A stretch of 64,000 nucleotides of DNA from positions 1-64,000 of the forward strand of contig NZ_RWIS01000015.1 of the NCBI RefSeq assembly GCF_003944705.1, given 5' to 3'. The notes beneath the pieces are model-generated. The model worked only from the letters and a program-made list of their open reading frames with translations. It was not told the DNA's origin and ran no database searches. The position numbers and the translations under genes were made by a program. The DNA is from Hymenobacter metallilatus (GTDB lineage: Bacteria; Bacteroidota; Bacteroidia; Cytophagales; Hymenobacteraceae). This document shows positions 42,180 to 50,631 of this stretch, piece by piece; positions within the stretch are counted from its first letter, which is position 1; every line of letters starts with the position of its first letter.

Positions 42180-44189
42180 ATGCCCGATTTCCTTAATACC
42201 CGGCCCCGCCGCCTGCTGAGCGTGGCGGTGCCGTTTTTGCTGTTGCTGGGGTTCCAGCCCACTGCCTGCGGGGGGCAGGAACCCGATTCGGCGGAGAAGC
42301 CCAAGCCCACCCTGGCTGCGGCCCCGTCCCGCCCTGAAGTGCCCGAGGGCTACTTTCTGTTTCCCATCAAGCCGGGTCAGCAGAACTTCCTGGCCGGCAG
42401 CATGGGCGAGCTACGCCCCAACCACTTCCACGGCGGCCTCGATATTAAGACCGACGGCCGGGTGGATTTGCCAGTGCACGCCTCGGCCGACGGCTACATT
42501 TCGCGTCTGAAGCAAAGCAGCTACGGCTACGGCAATGTACTGTACATCACCCACCCCAACGGCCTCACCACGGTGTACGGTCACCTCAACCGCTTCAAAG
42601 GCCCCGTGGCCGAAGAGCTGCGCCGCCGCCAGTACGAAAAGCAGACCTACGACCTGGAGCTGTTTTTCAAGCCCGAGCAGTTTCCGGTGAAGCGCGGTGA
42701 GGTAGTGGCGCTGTCGGGCAATACCGGCGGATCGGCCGGGCCGCACCTGCACTGGGAAGTGCGCACCGCCCAGGATGAGCAGCTGAACCCCTTGCAGTGG
42801 GACGGTTTTCCCGAAATTCAGGATCATGTGGCCCCCGTGCTGCTGGCCTTCGGGGTGGAAGCCCTGAGCATCGATGCGCGGGTACAGGGCCGGTTCGGCA
42901 AGTCGGTTTTCGTGCCCAAGGCCCCGCCCCTGCCTAACGGTGGCGGCTACGTATGGGCCGATACCATTGCCGCCAACGGCACCGTGGGCCTGCTCATGCA
43001 GGGCTTCGACCGGTTCGACCAGGTGTGGAACAAGAACGGCATTCAGAAGGTGGAGGTGCTCGTGAACGGCCAGCCCCACTACCAGCACGTGGTGGATGCC
43101 ATTCCGTTTCCGGAAGGCTCCCGCCAGATCAACAATCACCTGGATTACGAGTGGCGCGCCACCCAGGGCCGGCAGCTGGAAAAGCTGTTCGTGGACGACG
43201 GCAACGACCTGCGCATGTACACCGCCGGCCCCGGCAAGGGCAAGCTGCGCGTGGAGCCGGGCAAGGTATACGCCGTGGAAGTGCGCCTGAGCGACTCCTA
43301 CGGCAACCTCACGCCCCTGCGCTTTACGCTGCGGGGCGTGGCCGACAGCTACCGCAAAACCCGCTCGGCAGCCGTGAAAACCCCGGCCCTGCGCTTCGAT
43401 ATCAGCCGTAACCTGCTGGTAGCCGTGGCCCAGGACCCCGACACGGCCGCGGTGGGTGGCCCCCTCACGCTGTACCGGGGAGCCCGCCGCCTTACGCTGC
43501 GGCCCAGCTACACCGAGAACAGCCAGAACGTATACCTCTACGACCTGCGCGCCGGCCGCCCCGATTCGCTGCAGTTCGGCCGCGTTACCAAGCGGTTCGA
43601 CCGGCAGGCCCTGATTCCGGCGGGCCGGGAGTTTGGGTTCAGCACGGCTAACCTGGCCCTGGGTTTCGGGCCGAAAACACTGTTCGACACCTTATTTGTG
43701 CAAACCAGCTACAAGCAGGGCATCTGGACGGTGCACCACCCCCGCACCCCGCTCTACGAAACCCTGGCCCTCACCCTCAAGCCCGAAACCCCGGCCACCG
43801 ACCCGCGCCGCACGGCCATTTACAGCGTAACGGCCAAGGGCGGCCGGGCCTACGTGGGCGGCAAGTGGAACGCTGATGCCACGGCCATTACGGCTCCCAT
43901 CAAGGCCTTTGGGCAATTCAAGCTCCTCACCGATACCATTCCGCCTTCGGCCCGCCTCATCAGCCGCGGCCCCAGCGGCGTGGTATTCAAGGTGGGCGAC
44001 GACCTTTCGGGCCTGGCCAGCTACAAGCTGGAAGTGAACGGGCAGTTCCGCCTGCTGCGCTTCGAGCACAAGAACGCCACCATCTACTCGGAGCGCGACG
44101 ACACGCTAGGCCCACCCCTACGCGGCCCCGCCACCCTGCGCCTGATGGACCAGGCCGGTAATGAGAAGGTGATTAATCTGGTGCTGTAA
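42180..44189 (+). CDS. M23 family metallopeptidase (LytM-type), exported
   Basis: The 669-residue protein has an N-terminal hydrophobic segment ending LGFQPTAC, possibly a lipobox. The peptidase domain (about 70-205) has HFHGGLDIK with zinc ligands His84 and Asp88 and HLHWE with His189 and His191, all intact. The M23 fold cleaves peptidoglycan cross-bridges or acts as an amidase activator. The remaining 460 residues form beta-rich domains without recognised family (WRATQGRQ, SYTENSQNVYLYD, ISRGPSGVVFKVGDDLSGLASY), probably Ig-like. No operon partner is evident. Confidence 0.93.
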   Translation: MPDFLNTRPRRLLSVAVPFLLLLGFQPTACGGQEPDSAEKPKPTLAAAPSRPEVPEGYFLFPIKPGQQNFLAGSMGELRPNHFHGGLDIKTDGRVDLPVHASADGYISRLKQSSYGYGNVLYITHPNGLTTVYGHLNRFKGPVAEELRRRQYEKQTYDLELFFKPEQFPVKRGEVVALSGNTGGSAGPHLHWEVRTAQDEQLNPLQWDGFPEIQDHVAPVLLAFGVEALSIDARVQGRFGKSVFVPKAPPLPNGGGYVWADTIAANGTVGLLMQGFDRFDQVWNKNGIQKVEVLVNGQPHYQHVVDAIPFPEGSRQINNHLDYEWRATQGRQLEKLFVDDGNDLRMYTAGPGKGKLRVEPGKVYAVEVRLSDSYGNLTPLRFTLRGVADSYRKTRSAAVKTPALRFDISRNLLVAVAQDPDTAAVGGPLTLYRGARRLTLRPSYTENSQNVYLYDLRAGRPDSLQFGRVTKRFDRQALIPAGREFGFSTANLALGFGPKTLFDTLFVQTSYKQGIWTVHHPRTPLYETLALTLKPETPATDPRRTAIYSVTAKGGRAYVGGKWNADATAITAPIKAFGQFKLLTDTIPPSARLISRGPSGVVFKVGDDLSGLASYKLEVNGQFRLLRFEHKNATIYSERDDTLGPPLRGPATLRLMDQAGNEKVINLVL

Positions 44190-44190
44190 G

Positions 44191-44278
44191 AACGAGTACC
44201 CCGGAGCTGAACTCCGGCTTGCGTGAGAAGGTAATTCCCCTGTTGCGCGGTCCGGAGCCCAGTTCCGGGGTTCTCGTT
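44191..44278. repeat. Inverted repeat, CCCCGGAGCTG family
   Basis: AACGAGTACCCCGGAGCTGAACTCCGG and CCGGAGCCCAGTTCCGGGGTTCTCGTT pair imperfectly around a loop. Degenerate relatives are at 5549-5640. Confidence 0.75.
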
Positions 44279-44429
44279 TTGGTAGCCTTTGCAGACGTGC
44301 TGAGGCTGAGCAACACCAGATCTTTGAAATGCCTTCAACTATTGTGTTTCGACAAGGATGCTTTTCGAGATGCGGAAAGTGAAGTCTGTTATAAAATCTG
44401 GCCGCTTCTGTACACTCATTACTTCTGTC

Positions 44430-44927
44430 ATGTTTTCAGCCAAGCAGCAAGTCACAGAACTTATCCAAGACTACCAAACAGCTGTTTACAAAGCCGTAGC
44501 CTTGCTGAATGCCAAGTCAGAACAAGACTGCGGCTTTCAGCAGCGCGAAGAAAGCCCTGGTTATCGGGCAGGTTATCTGGATGCGCAACAGCGTGTACGG
44601 TATGCGTTCCACGGCGCGGGCTGTTTGGTTAACATGTTCGGGGTAGAGGTGGATTTCGATTATGCGAAGGAAGGTGGTTGTACCGGCATTGACCCTTGGT
44701 TCCTGATAAATTTTCTCCAAAACAACCCAGCCATACAGGCTAAATACCCGTCGCTGACCAATGACACAAAAGTGACGCAGATCCTGCAGGAACTGGTGAA
44801 AGACGGTACACTCGCCCAATATGTACACTCGGCAGATGACTGGCGTTATTATTGGGTAGCTGACATCGGAAACCCCAATCTCCCTGAAGTAGTATTGCGC
44901 TGGTCTGAGAAAGATGAGGCTGAGTAG
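44430..44927 (+). CDS. Small cytoplasmic protein of unknown function (possibly DUF6896-like)
   Basis: The 165-residue product has no signal peptide. Notable is GAGCLVNMFGVEVDFDYAKEGGCTGIDPWFLINFLQNN, which recalls small uncharacterised proteins of the DUF6896 type (from memory, unverified), sometimes found with polymorphic-toxin immunity genes. No toxin gene is nearby. I used the ATG at 44430 because the upstream frame is not protein-like. The upstream DNA is A+T-rich. It could be an orphan immunity protein; function unknown. Confidence 0.65.
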   Translation: MFSAKQQVTELIQDYQTAVYKAVALLNAKSEQDCGFQQREESPGYRAGYLDAQQRVRYAFHGAGCLVNMFGVEVDFDYAKEGGCTGIDPWFLINFLQNNPAIQAKYPSLTNDTKVTQILQELVKDGTLAQYVHSADDWRYYWVADIGNPNLPEVVLRWSEKDEAE

Positions 44928-45047
44928 AACTCAGGAGTTCGGTAATTCGCTTATTTTCAGATTTCCCGTTCTGTTTGAACCTCTGCAATTCTCCAAGCCG
45001 CCAACAGTGATTCTGCGTAAACAGCGGCTACTTCCAACCTCAACCCT

Positions 45048-45626
45048 ATGCCCAAGAACCTGCTCAAACGCCGCCAGCCCGTACTGCTGGGAGCCGCGGC
45101 GGCCGTTATTGCCACCGGCGTGGCCGCGTATGCCTACACCCGCCGCAAAGCTCATCCTGACCTGCCCACCGTGGCCCATGTGGATCTGCACAAGTATGCC
45201 GGCCTCTGGTACGAGGTGGCCCGCCTGCCCACCCGCTTCGAGAAGGGCTGCCAGCACGTAACGGCTGAGTACAAGTTGCGGCCCGATGGCAAGGTAAACG
45301 TGCGTAACACCTGTCATAAGGAAGGCCTCAACGGCCCCGCCGAAACCGCCACCGCCGTAGCCCGCGCCGTGGATGCCACCAACGCCCGCCTCAAAGTGCA
45401 GTTCTTCTGGCCTTTTGAGGGCGACTACTGGATTCTGGACCTCGACCACGCCGACTACCAGTATGCCTTGGTGGGCGAACCGGAGCGCAAAAACCTCTGG
45501 ATTCTGAGCCGCCAGCCCCACCTGGAGCGTAACCTCCGCGACCGGCTGGTGGCCAAAGGCCGGGAGCTGGGCTTCCCCGTCGAAAACCTGATTTTCACCC
45601 CGCAACCCATTGCCGGCAAGCCGTAG
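45048..45626 (+). CDS. Lipocalin family protein (Blc-like)
   Basis: The 192-residue protein has an N-terminal membrane anchor or uncleaved signal (about 11-29) and a lipocalin barrel: GLWYEVARLPTRFEKGC (about 51-67) is the GxW motif, with NTCHKEG and a later DYWILDLDHADYQYALVGEP and NLWILSRQP. It resembles bacterial lipocalin Blc and apolipoprotein D, which bind fatty acids or lysophospholipids in the envelope. No lipobox is seen, unlike E. coli Blc. It stands alone between an islet and a palindromic repeat. Confidence 0.92.
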   Translation: MPKNLLKRRQPVLLGAAAAVIATGVAAYAYTRRKAHPDLPTVAHVDLHKYAGLWYEVARLPTRFEKGCQHVTAEYKLRPDGKVNVRNTCHKEGLNGPAETATAVARAVDATNARLKVQFFWPFEGDYWILDLDHADYQYALVGEPERKNLWILSRQPHLERNLRDRLVAKGRELGFPVENLIFTPQPIAGKP

Positions 45627-45648
45627 GTGTGATAGAGTGAACTGATTA

Positions 45649-45731
45649 TCATCCTGAGCGCAGTGAAGGACCTTGTCACGTTTGCACATAGCACCCAAAC
45701 GTGACAAGGTTCTTCGCTGCGCTCAGGATGA
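45649..45731. repeat. Inverted repeat, TCATCCTGAGC family
   Basis: Arms 45649-45683 and 45697-45731 pair nearly perfectly (AAGGACCTTGTCACGTTT core). The ends match the repeats at 46293-46391 and the halves flanking the GIY-YIG gene at 50149 and 50590. Confidence 0.9.
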
Positions 45732-45788
45732 CAGACAAATCGATATGTTACCCCTGTAATCCCCAAAAATCCCTTTTATCTTCGCGGC

Positions 45789-46238
45789 ATGGCAGTACCC
45801 CACGCTGGCGAACAGGCCCCGGCCTTCGAAGCCAAAGACCAGAACGGCACCCTCCACCGCCTCCAGGATTACGCGGGCCGCAAAGTGGCCCTCTACTTCT
45901 ACCCCAAAGACGACACCTCGGGCTGCACGGCCCAGGCCTGCAACCTCCGCGACAATTACGCGCAGCTTCAGGCCGCCGGCGTGCAGGTACTGGGCGTGAG
46001 CATCGACTCGGAGAAGTCGCACCAGAAGTTTGCCACCAAGCACGAGCTGCCCTTCCCGCTGCTGGTAGACGAGGATAAAAAGCTGGTGCAGGACTATGGC
46101 GTTTGGCAGGAGAAGTCGATGTACGGCCGCAAATACATGGGTACCATGCGCTATACCTTTCTCATTGATGAAAAGGGCCTGATTGAGAAAGTCATTACTA
46201 AAGTCGACACCAAGAACCACGCGGCTCAGCTGCTGTAG
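45789..46238 (+). CDS. bcp: Thiol peroxidase Bcp (peroxiredoxin Q)
   Basis: The 149-residue thioredoxin-dependent peroxidase reduces H2O2 and alkyl hydroperoxides. The active-site motif FYPKDDTSGCTAQAC contains peroxidatic Cys46 and the resolving Cys51 five residues on, as in atypical 2-Cys Bcp. GVSIDSEKSHQKFA and MGTMRYTFLIDEKG are typical. It is cytoplasmic. A TATCTTCG element (45777-45784), one base off consensus, lies 5 bases before the ATG, suggesting a leaderless or nearly leaderless mRNA. A terminator follows at 46252-46278. Confidence 0.96.
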   Translation: MAVPHAGEQAPAFEAKDQNGTLHRLQDYAGRKVALYFYPKDDTSGCTAQACNLRDNYAQLQAAGVQVLGVSIDSEKSHQKFATKHELPFPLLVDEDKKLVQDYGVWQEKSMYGRKYMGTMRYTFLIDEKGLIEKVITKVDTKNHAAQLL

Positions 46239-46251
46239 TTTTCCCACTGAA

Positions 46252-46278
46252 AGCCTCGCCCCTCCGGCGGGGCTTTTT
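46252..46278 (+). terminator. Terminator of bcp
   Basis: AGCCTCGCC and GGCGGGGCT pair (one wobble) across CCTCC, followed by TTTTT, 14 bases after the stop codon. Confidence 0.85.
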
Positions 46279-46292
46279 ACTTAGGGCTTTTT

Positions 46293-46391
46293 CTGTCATC
46301 CTGAGCTTGCGAAGGACCTTATTATGTCTGCATCACTTTTAGACAAACCGTTACAGTGTGATAAGGTCCTTCGCTGCGCTCAGGATGACAG
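46293..46391. repeat. Inverted repeat, TCATCCTGAGC family
   Basis: The outer arms (about 30 bases: 46293-46322 and 46361-46391) pair with a few mismatches; the interior does not pair well. It lies just upstream of the transketolase N-terminal gene promoter. Confidence 0.85.
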
Positions 46392-46423
46392 AGAGTGCCA
46401 CAATGGTTACTCTGCCAACTTCC

Positions 46424-46431
46424 TACCTTTG
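46424..46431 (+). promoter_or_regulatory. -7 promoter element of the transketolase N gene
   Basis: TACCTTTG lies 31 bases before the ATG at 46462; predicted leader about 25 bases. Confidence 0.55.
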
Positions 46432-46461
46432 CCTTACTAACTCCATTCTCAACCCGAACCC

Positions 46462-47364
46462 ATGTCGCAGGACACGTCATTCGCCGCTTCTTCCGAAACC
46501 CACACGCCCGAAGCCACCAAATCGGTAGCTGAGCTGAAACAGATTGCCGCCCAGGTGCGGCGCGACATCGTGCGCATGGTACACGCCGTAAATTCGGGTC
46601 ACCCCGGTGGCTCACTGGGCTGCACCGATCTGCTGGTGGCCCTGTACTTCAAGGTGATGAAGCACACGCCTCAGCCCTTCGATATGGACGGCATCGGGCA
46701 GGACCTATTTTTCCTCTCCAACGGTCACATTTCGCCGGTGTTTTACTCGGTACTGGCCCGCTCGGGCTACTTTCCGGTAAGTGAGCTGACTACGTTCCGG
46801 AAGCTGAACTCGCGCCTGCAGGGCCACCCCGCCACCCATGAGCACCTGCCCGGCATCCGGGTGGCCTCGGGCTCCCTGGGCCAGGGCCTGAGTGTGGCCG
46901 TGGGCGCTGCTCAAGCCAAAAAGATCAACAACGACCCCCAAACCGTATTCGTGCTGATGGGCGACGGTGAGCTGGAGGAAGGCCAGGTGTGGGAAGCGGC
47001 CATGTACGCCCCCCACCACAAAGTAGACAATCTGATTGCCTTCGTGGACCGCAACGGTCAGCAGATTGACGGCCCCACGGAGAAAATTGGGGGCCTCGGC
47101 GACCTGCGCGCCAAGTTCGAAGCCTTCAACTGGCACGTACTGGAAACCGACGGCAACCAGTTCGAAACCCTGCTTCCTACCATCGAGGAAGCCCAGCGCC
47201 TGCTCGGCCAGGGTCAGCCCATCATGGTGCTGATGGACACCCAGATGGGCTTCGGCGTGGACTTCATGATGGGCTCCCACAAGTGGCACGGCGTAGCTCC
47301 CAACGACGAGCAGTTGGAAAAAGCCCTGCAGCAGTTGGCCGTTGAAAAAGCCGGCGACTACTAA
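46462..47364 (+). CDS. Transketolase, N-terminal subunit
   Basis: The 300-residue protein corresponds to the thiamine-diphosphate-binding N-terminal third of transketolase: NSGHPGGSLGCTDLLVALYF (about 38-57), GSLGQGLSVAVGAA, and the TPP/Mg motif MGDGELEEGQVWEA (about 158-171). It must assemble with the separate C-terminal subunit encoded at 50632-51588 to give an enzyme of the non-oxidative pentose phosphate pathway. In most genomes with split transketolase the two genes are adjacent; here four genes and several repeats lie between them. Confidence 0.95.
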   Translation: MSQDTSFAASSETHTPEATKSVAELKQIAAQVRRDIVRMVHAVNSGHPGGSLGCTDLLVALYFKVMKHTPQPFDMDGIGQDLFFLSNGHISPVFYSVLARSGYFPVSELTTFRKLNSRLQGHPATHEHLPGIRVASGSLGQGLSVAVGAAQAKKINNDPQTVFVLMGDGELEEGQVWEAAMYAPHHKVDNLIAFVDRNGQQIDGPTEKIGGLGDLRAKFEAFNWHVLETDGNQFETLLPTIEEAQRLLGQGQPIMVLMDTQMGFGVDFMMGSHKWHGVAPNDEQLEKALQQLAVEKAGDY

Positions 47365-47375
47365 GCTCCTAAAAC

Positions 47376-47468
47376 CGTCATGCTGAGCCTGCCGAAGCAT
47401 CTCTACCGCTTCGTTGGATTACTACTGCAATGAAGCGGTAGAGATGCTTCGGCAAGCTCAGCATGACG
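47376..47468. repeat. Inverted repeat, ACGTCATGCTGAGC family
   Basis: Arms 47376-47416 and 47428-47468 pair with few mismatches; about 12-base loop. It immediately follows the transketolase N gene and precedes the VWA gene by 25 bases. Confidence 0.9.
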
Positions 47469-47493
47469 TTCGTTTCCTGCGGCTATATCCAAA

Positions 47494-48888
47494 ATGCGCC
47501 ATCTGGTTCTGGTTATGTGTTTGTTTGCGGGGCTGCTGGCCCCCGGGCCTGCGCGTGCCCAGAACGCAGCGCCCACTCAGCCTAAAACCACGCGCATTCT
47601 GTTCGTGCTGGATGCTTCCGGCTCGATGCGGGCACCCTGGGAGGGTGAGCAGCGCTGGGACGTAGCCAAGCGGCTGCTGTCGAAAATGGTGGACTCGCTT
47701 AACGCCTACCCCCACTTGGAGCTGGCGCTGCGGGCCTACGGGCATCAGCACGAGAACAAGGAGAACAACTGTGAGGATTCGCGGCTGGAAGTGGCTTTTG
47801 CGCCCAAGAACGCGGCGGCCATCAAAGCCCGGCTCAAAACAATTGAGCCCAAGGGCAACACGCCGATTACGTACTCTTTGCTGCAGTCGGCCGGAGATTT
47901 TCCGGCCGATAAGGCGGCCCGCAACGTGCTCATTCTGATTACCGACGGGCTGGAATCGTGCAAGGGCGACCCGTGCGCTACGGCCCTGGCGCTGCAGCGC
48001 AAGCGGGTGTTCCTGAAGCCATTTGTGATTGGCATCGGGGCCGAGCGGGAGTTTGGCAAGCAACTGGAATGCCTGGGCCAGTACTACAACGCAGCCGATG
48101 TGAAGACCTTTCGCACCATCCTCAACGATGTAGTGGCCCAGACGCTGGCCAAAACCACCGTGAGCGTAAATCTCACCGATGACGCCGGCCGCCCCGTGGA
48201 ATCAAACGTGAACCTGACGTTCATGAACAGCGTGACGGAGCTGCCCGAGTACAACTACGTGCACTGGCGCGACGCCCAGGGCAAGCCCGATGTGCTCGAC
48301 ATCGATGCGCTGCAGAGCTACGACCTGGTGATTAACACGGTACCACCGGTGCGGCAGCCCAACCTGCCTATCCGGCCAGGCCGGGCCAACGTGCTCAGCT
48401 ACAAAACGCCTCAGGGTACGCTGTGGCTACAGAACCCCGCCGCCTCGCCCAACCCCTACGGCACGGTGCAGGCGGTAGTGCGGGCCCAGGGCAACCCGGC
48501 CACGGTGGTGGCCCTGCCCTTCGGGGCGCGACAGAAGCTGCTGGCCGGCAATTACGAGGTGGAGCTGCTCACGCTGCCCCGGCAGCTGCGGCGCATCACG
48601 GTGAAGCAGAGCCAGGAAACGACCGTAACTTACGAAGCGCCCGGCATCCTCAATATCATATCGGACCTGAAAGGCTACGGCAGCATCTACCGCCTCGGCC
48701 AGGACGAGCAGCAGACGTGGGTGTACAACCTGCCCGAAACCAGCAGCAAAGTAAACCTGCCGATGCAGCCCGGGGCCTACCGCCTCGTGTTCCGCACCAA
48801 AACCGCCACCGGCAGCCAGTTCACCGATGTGCGCACGTTCACCATCCGCCCCGGCCAAACCACCTCAGTCAGCATTTTTGGACGATGA
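47494..48888 (+). CDS. Exported VWA-domain protein
   Basis: The 464-residue product has a signal peptide (about 1-22) and a von Willebrand A domain (about 33-215) with the metal-ion site DASGS (about 40-44), a Thr in the GNTPI loop and the later ITDGLESC. Beyond it lie beta-rich segments, probably two or three Ig-like domains (LNIISDLKGYGSIYRL, PMQPGAYRLVFRTK). VWA domains bind proteins through Mg2+; the partner is unknown. Its stop codon overlaps the start of the next gene as ATGA, so the two are coupled and may act together. Confidence 0.9.
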   Translation: MRHLVLVMCLFAGLLAPGPARAQNAAPTQPKTTRILFVLDASGSMRAPWEGEQRWDVAKRLLSKMVDSLNAYPHLELALRAYGHQHENKENNCEDSRLEVAFAPKNAAAIKARLKTIEPKGNTPITYSLLQSAGDFPADKAARNVLILITDGLESCKGDPCATALALQRKRVFLKPFVIGIGAEREFGKQLECLGQYYNAADVKTFRTILNDVVAQTLAKTTVSVNLTDDAGRPVESNVNLTFMNSVTELPEYNYVHWRDAQGKPDVLDIDALQSYDLVINTVPPVRQPNLPIRPGRANVLSYKTPQGTLWLQNPAASPNPYGTVQAVVRAQGNPATVVALPFGARQKLLAGNYEVELLTLPRQLRRITVKQSQETTVTYEAPGILNIISDLKGYGSIYRLGQDEQQTWVYNLPETSSKVNLPMQPGAYRLVFRTKTATGSQFTDVRTFTIRPGQTTSVSIFGR

Positions 48889-49400
48889 AAATACCAGGCT
48901 TACTGCTGCTTTCTGCCCTGCTAAGCGCTGCCAGTGGGAACAAGCCGCCAGTTACGGTGCGGATAACGTTTCCACCCTCAAAGCAACACATTATCGGGGA
49001 GCTGCTGACGGCCCGCCAAATGGGTCTGCTTTCCTCCGGTGGCTGGCAGAAGTCAGGCGTTTATCACCTTTCGGCTGATGCGGTTCCGGCTGATCTGTTC
49101 TTTTATCAAGGCCCCGGCAGTGATACACTGTACGTGGGCTCCGTTGCGGCGCAGGATACGGCGGTGCAGCTGCGGCTTCCGCTGGTGCTCCGCAAAAACC
49201 TGCTTGGGCATTACGTCTGCCCCAAATGCCATAAGTCGGATAAAACGGTGACTATTGTCAATTCCGAAGCTCCTCTGGTTCGTAGAACTATCACCGGAAC
49301 TGATACTACCTACTCTAGTATCATTGGCCGGAAACTGTATGAAGGCTGCATCAGTGGCGGAGCAAGAGCACACTGCCAACGCGACAACATTCGGTTTTAA
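48885..49400 (+). CDS. Exported protein with cysteine pairs, coupled to the VWA gene
   Basis: The 171-residue product has a short signal peptide (about 1-18). The mature part is beta-rich (PVTVRITFPPSKQHIIGELL, LFFYQGPGSDTLYVGSV) and contains CPKC at 102-105 plus two more cysteines near the C-terminus (GCISGGARAHC), suggesting a metal site or disulfides. No family is recognised. The start ATG overlaps the VWA stop by 4 bp, and the next gene begins 3 bases after its stop, so the three form one operon. Confidence 0.75.
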   Translation: MKIPGLLLLSALLSAASGNKPPVTVRITFPPSKQHIIGELLTARQMGLLSSGGWQKSGVYHLSADAVPADLFFYQGPGSDTLYVGSVAAQDTAVQLRLPLVLRKNLLGHYVCPKCHKSDKTVTIVNSEAPLVRRTITGTDTTYSSIIGRKLYEGCISGGARAHCQRDNIRF

Positions 49401-49403
49401 ACG

Positions 49404-50177
49404 ATGACTATATCAACAGTATCATTTTCAACTGAAACCGCTACCGCCGCCCACCTCCGCACCGACGGCTATGCTATTCTGCCTAACGTTTTCTCCCCGG
49501 AGGAAACGGCCGGTCTGCTGCGCACCATCGAGTCGGCCGAGGCTAGCTCGCCTAATTTCCGACGCAGTCAGGATGTGTTTGCCATTCGGAATTTGCTAAG
49601 CGAAGTGCCGCAGCTGTGGGCCCAGTTGCTTACGCCGCGGCTGCGGGCGGTACTGACGGAGCTGTTTCCGGAGCAAATGCCGCATCTGGTGAAGGCCATT
49701 TACTTCGACAAGCCGGCCGGCTCCAACTGGCTGGTGGCCTGGCACCAGGATGTGATGGTGGCCGTGGACCGGCGCCTCGACCTGCCCGGCTACGGCCCCT
49801 GGTCGGGGAAGAACGGTGAAACCGCCGTGCTGCCTCCCCGCGGAATCCTGGAAAGTATCGTGACCCTGCGCCTGCACCTCGACGACTGTGACGCCACCAA
49901 CGGGGCGCTGCGCGTAGTGCCCGGCTCCCACCGTCACGGCGTCATTCCGAACGAGCAGCACCCCGACTTCACGCCCCAGGCCGTTACCTGCGCGGTGCCG
50001 GCCGGCGGACTCATGCTGATGCAGCCCCTTACCCTGCACGCTTCCCAGCGCAGCACCAGCACCCGGTCCCGCCGCGTAATTCACCTGGAGTTCAGCGCCG
50101 CCGAGCTGCCAGCGGGCCTGCAGTGGCAGGAGCGGCGGGAGGTAATTTGTCATCCTGAATGCAGCGCAGCGGAATGA
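49404..50177 (+). CDS. Phytanoyl-CoA dioxygenase (PhyH) family protein
   Basis: The 257-residue Fe(II)/2-oxoglutarate-dependent dioxygenase has the metal-binding HxD in WHQDVMVAVD (about 114-123), a following ESIVTLRLHLDDCDATNGALRVVPGSHRHG core (about 148-177) and the distal His/Arg in LTLHASQRSTSTRSRRVIHLEF. It hydroxylates an unknown small molecule. The last dozen residues (CHPECSAAE) are encoded by the arm of a palindromic repeat, so the original C-terminus was probably replaced when the repeat inserted. It is the third gene of the VWA operon. Confidence 0.92.
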   Translation: MTISTVSFSTETATAAHLRTDGYAILPNVFSPEETAGLLRTIESAEASSPNFRRSQDVFAIRNLLSEVPQLWAQLLTPRLRAVLTELFPEQMPHLVKAIYFDKPAGSNWLVAWHQDVMVAVDRRLDLPGYGPWSGKNGETAVLPPRGILESIVTLRLHLDDCDATNGALRVVPGSHRHGVIPNEQHPDFTPQAVTCAVPAGGLMLMQPLTLHASQRSTSTRSRRVIHLEFSAAELPAGLQWQERREVICHPECSAAE

Positions 50178-50590
50178 AGGACCTTTCTCTTACACACTCG
50201 AAGCCCTAAGTCAATGCGCTAATCCCATCCATGGCAACCCACTGCTACTACGTCTACATCGTCACTAACCCGGCTAAATCAACGGTGTACACGGGCGTGA
50301 CCAATGACGTTCGGCGCAGAATTCAGGAACACTTTGAAAACCGGGGTAACCCCAGCACATTCGCCGGGCGCTACTTTTGCTATAACCTCGTCTACTATGA
50401 ATTCTTCGAGCACGTGGACGATGCCATTGCCCGCGAGAAGGAAATCAAAGGCTGGACGCGGGCTAAGAAGAACACACTGATTGCCACCCATAATCCGCAA
50501 TGGTTGACGCTTAACTATGCGGAACTTTGAGCTTTGTCTCGGCTTGTGAGTAGAACGGAGGAAGGTCCTTCGCGCTGCTCAGGATGACAG
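50149..50590. mobile_element. GIY-YIG gene flanked by the two arms of a TGTCATCCTGAGC repeat
   Basis: The left end GTCATCCTGAATGCAGCG...AAGGACCTTTCTC (50149-50189) and the right end GGAAGGTCCTTCGCGCTGC...TCAGGATGACAG (50560-50590) are inverted copies of the family seen as compact palindromes at 45649-45731 and 46293-46391. Between them is one complete GIY-YIG gene. The arrangement looks like a small mobile unit with terminal inverted repeats; no target-site duplication could be confirmed. Confidence 0.55.
50231..50530 (+). CDS. Single-domain GIY-YIG nuclease-like protein
   Basis: The 99-residue protein is a GIY-YIG domain alone (UPF0213/URI type): YYVYIVTN (6-13) and VYTGVTNDVRRRIQEH (19-34) supply the two catalytic tyrosines, Arg and His region, and AIAREKEIKGWTRAKK (65-80) the Glu. 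Such domains cut DNA phosphodiesters; small versions are abundant in Bacteroidota and their roles are mostly unknown. The gene lies between two inverted halves of an intergenic repeat family, which suggests a role in moving or processing that repeat (inference). Confidence 0.92.
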   Translation: MATHCYYVYIVTNPAKSTVYTGVTNDVRRRIQEHFENRGNPSTFAGRYFCYNLVYYEFFEHVDDAIAREKEIKGWTRAKKNTLIATHNPQWLTLNYAEL

Positions 50591-50631
50591 AGGTATTTCA
50601 CCCAACGCAACCCATTTCCCTACCATACTTC

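Noticed and set aside
50231..50530. GIY-YIG gene as a group I intron homing endonuclease or UvrC fragment
   Set aside because: It is a complete single-domain protein; no intron core, and no UvrC domains or remnants, lie around it.
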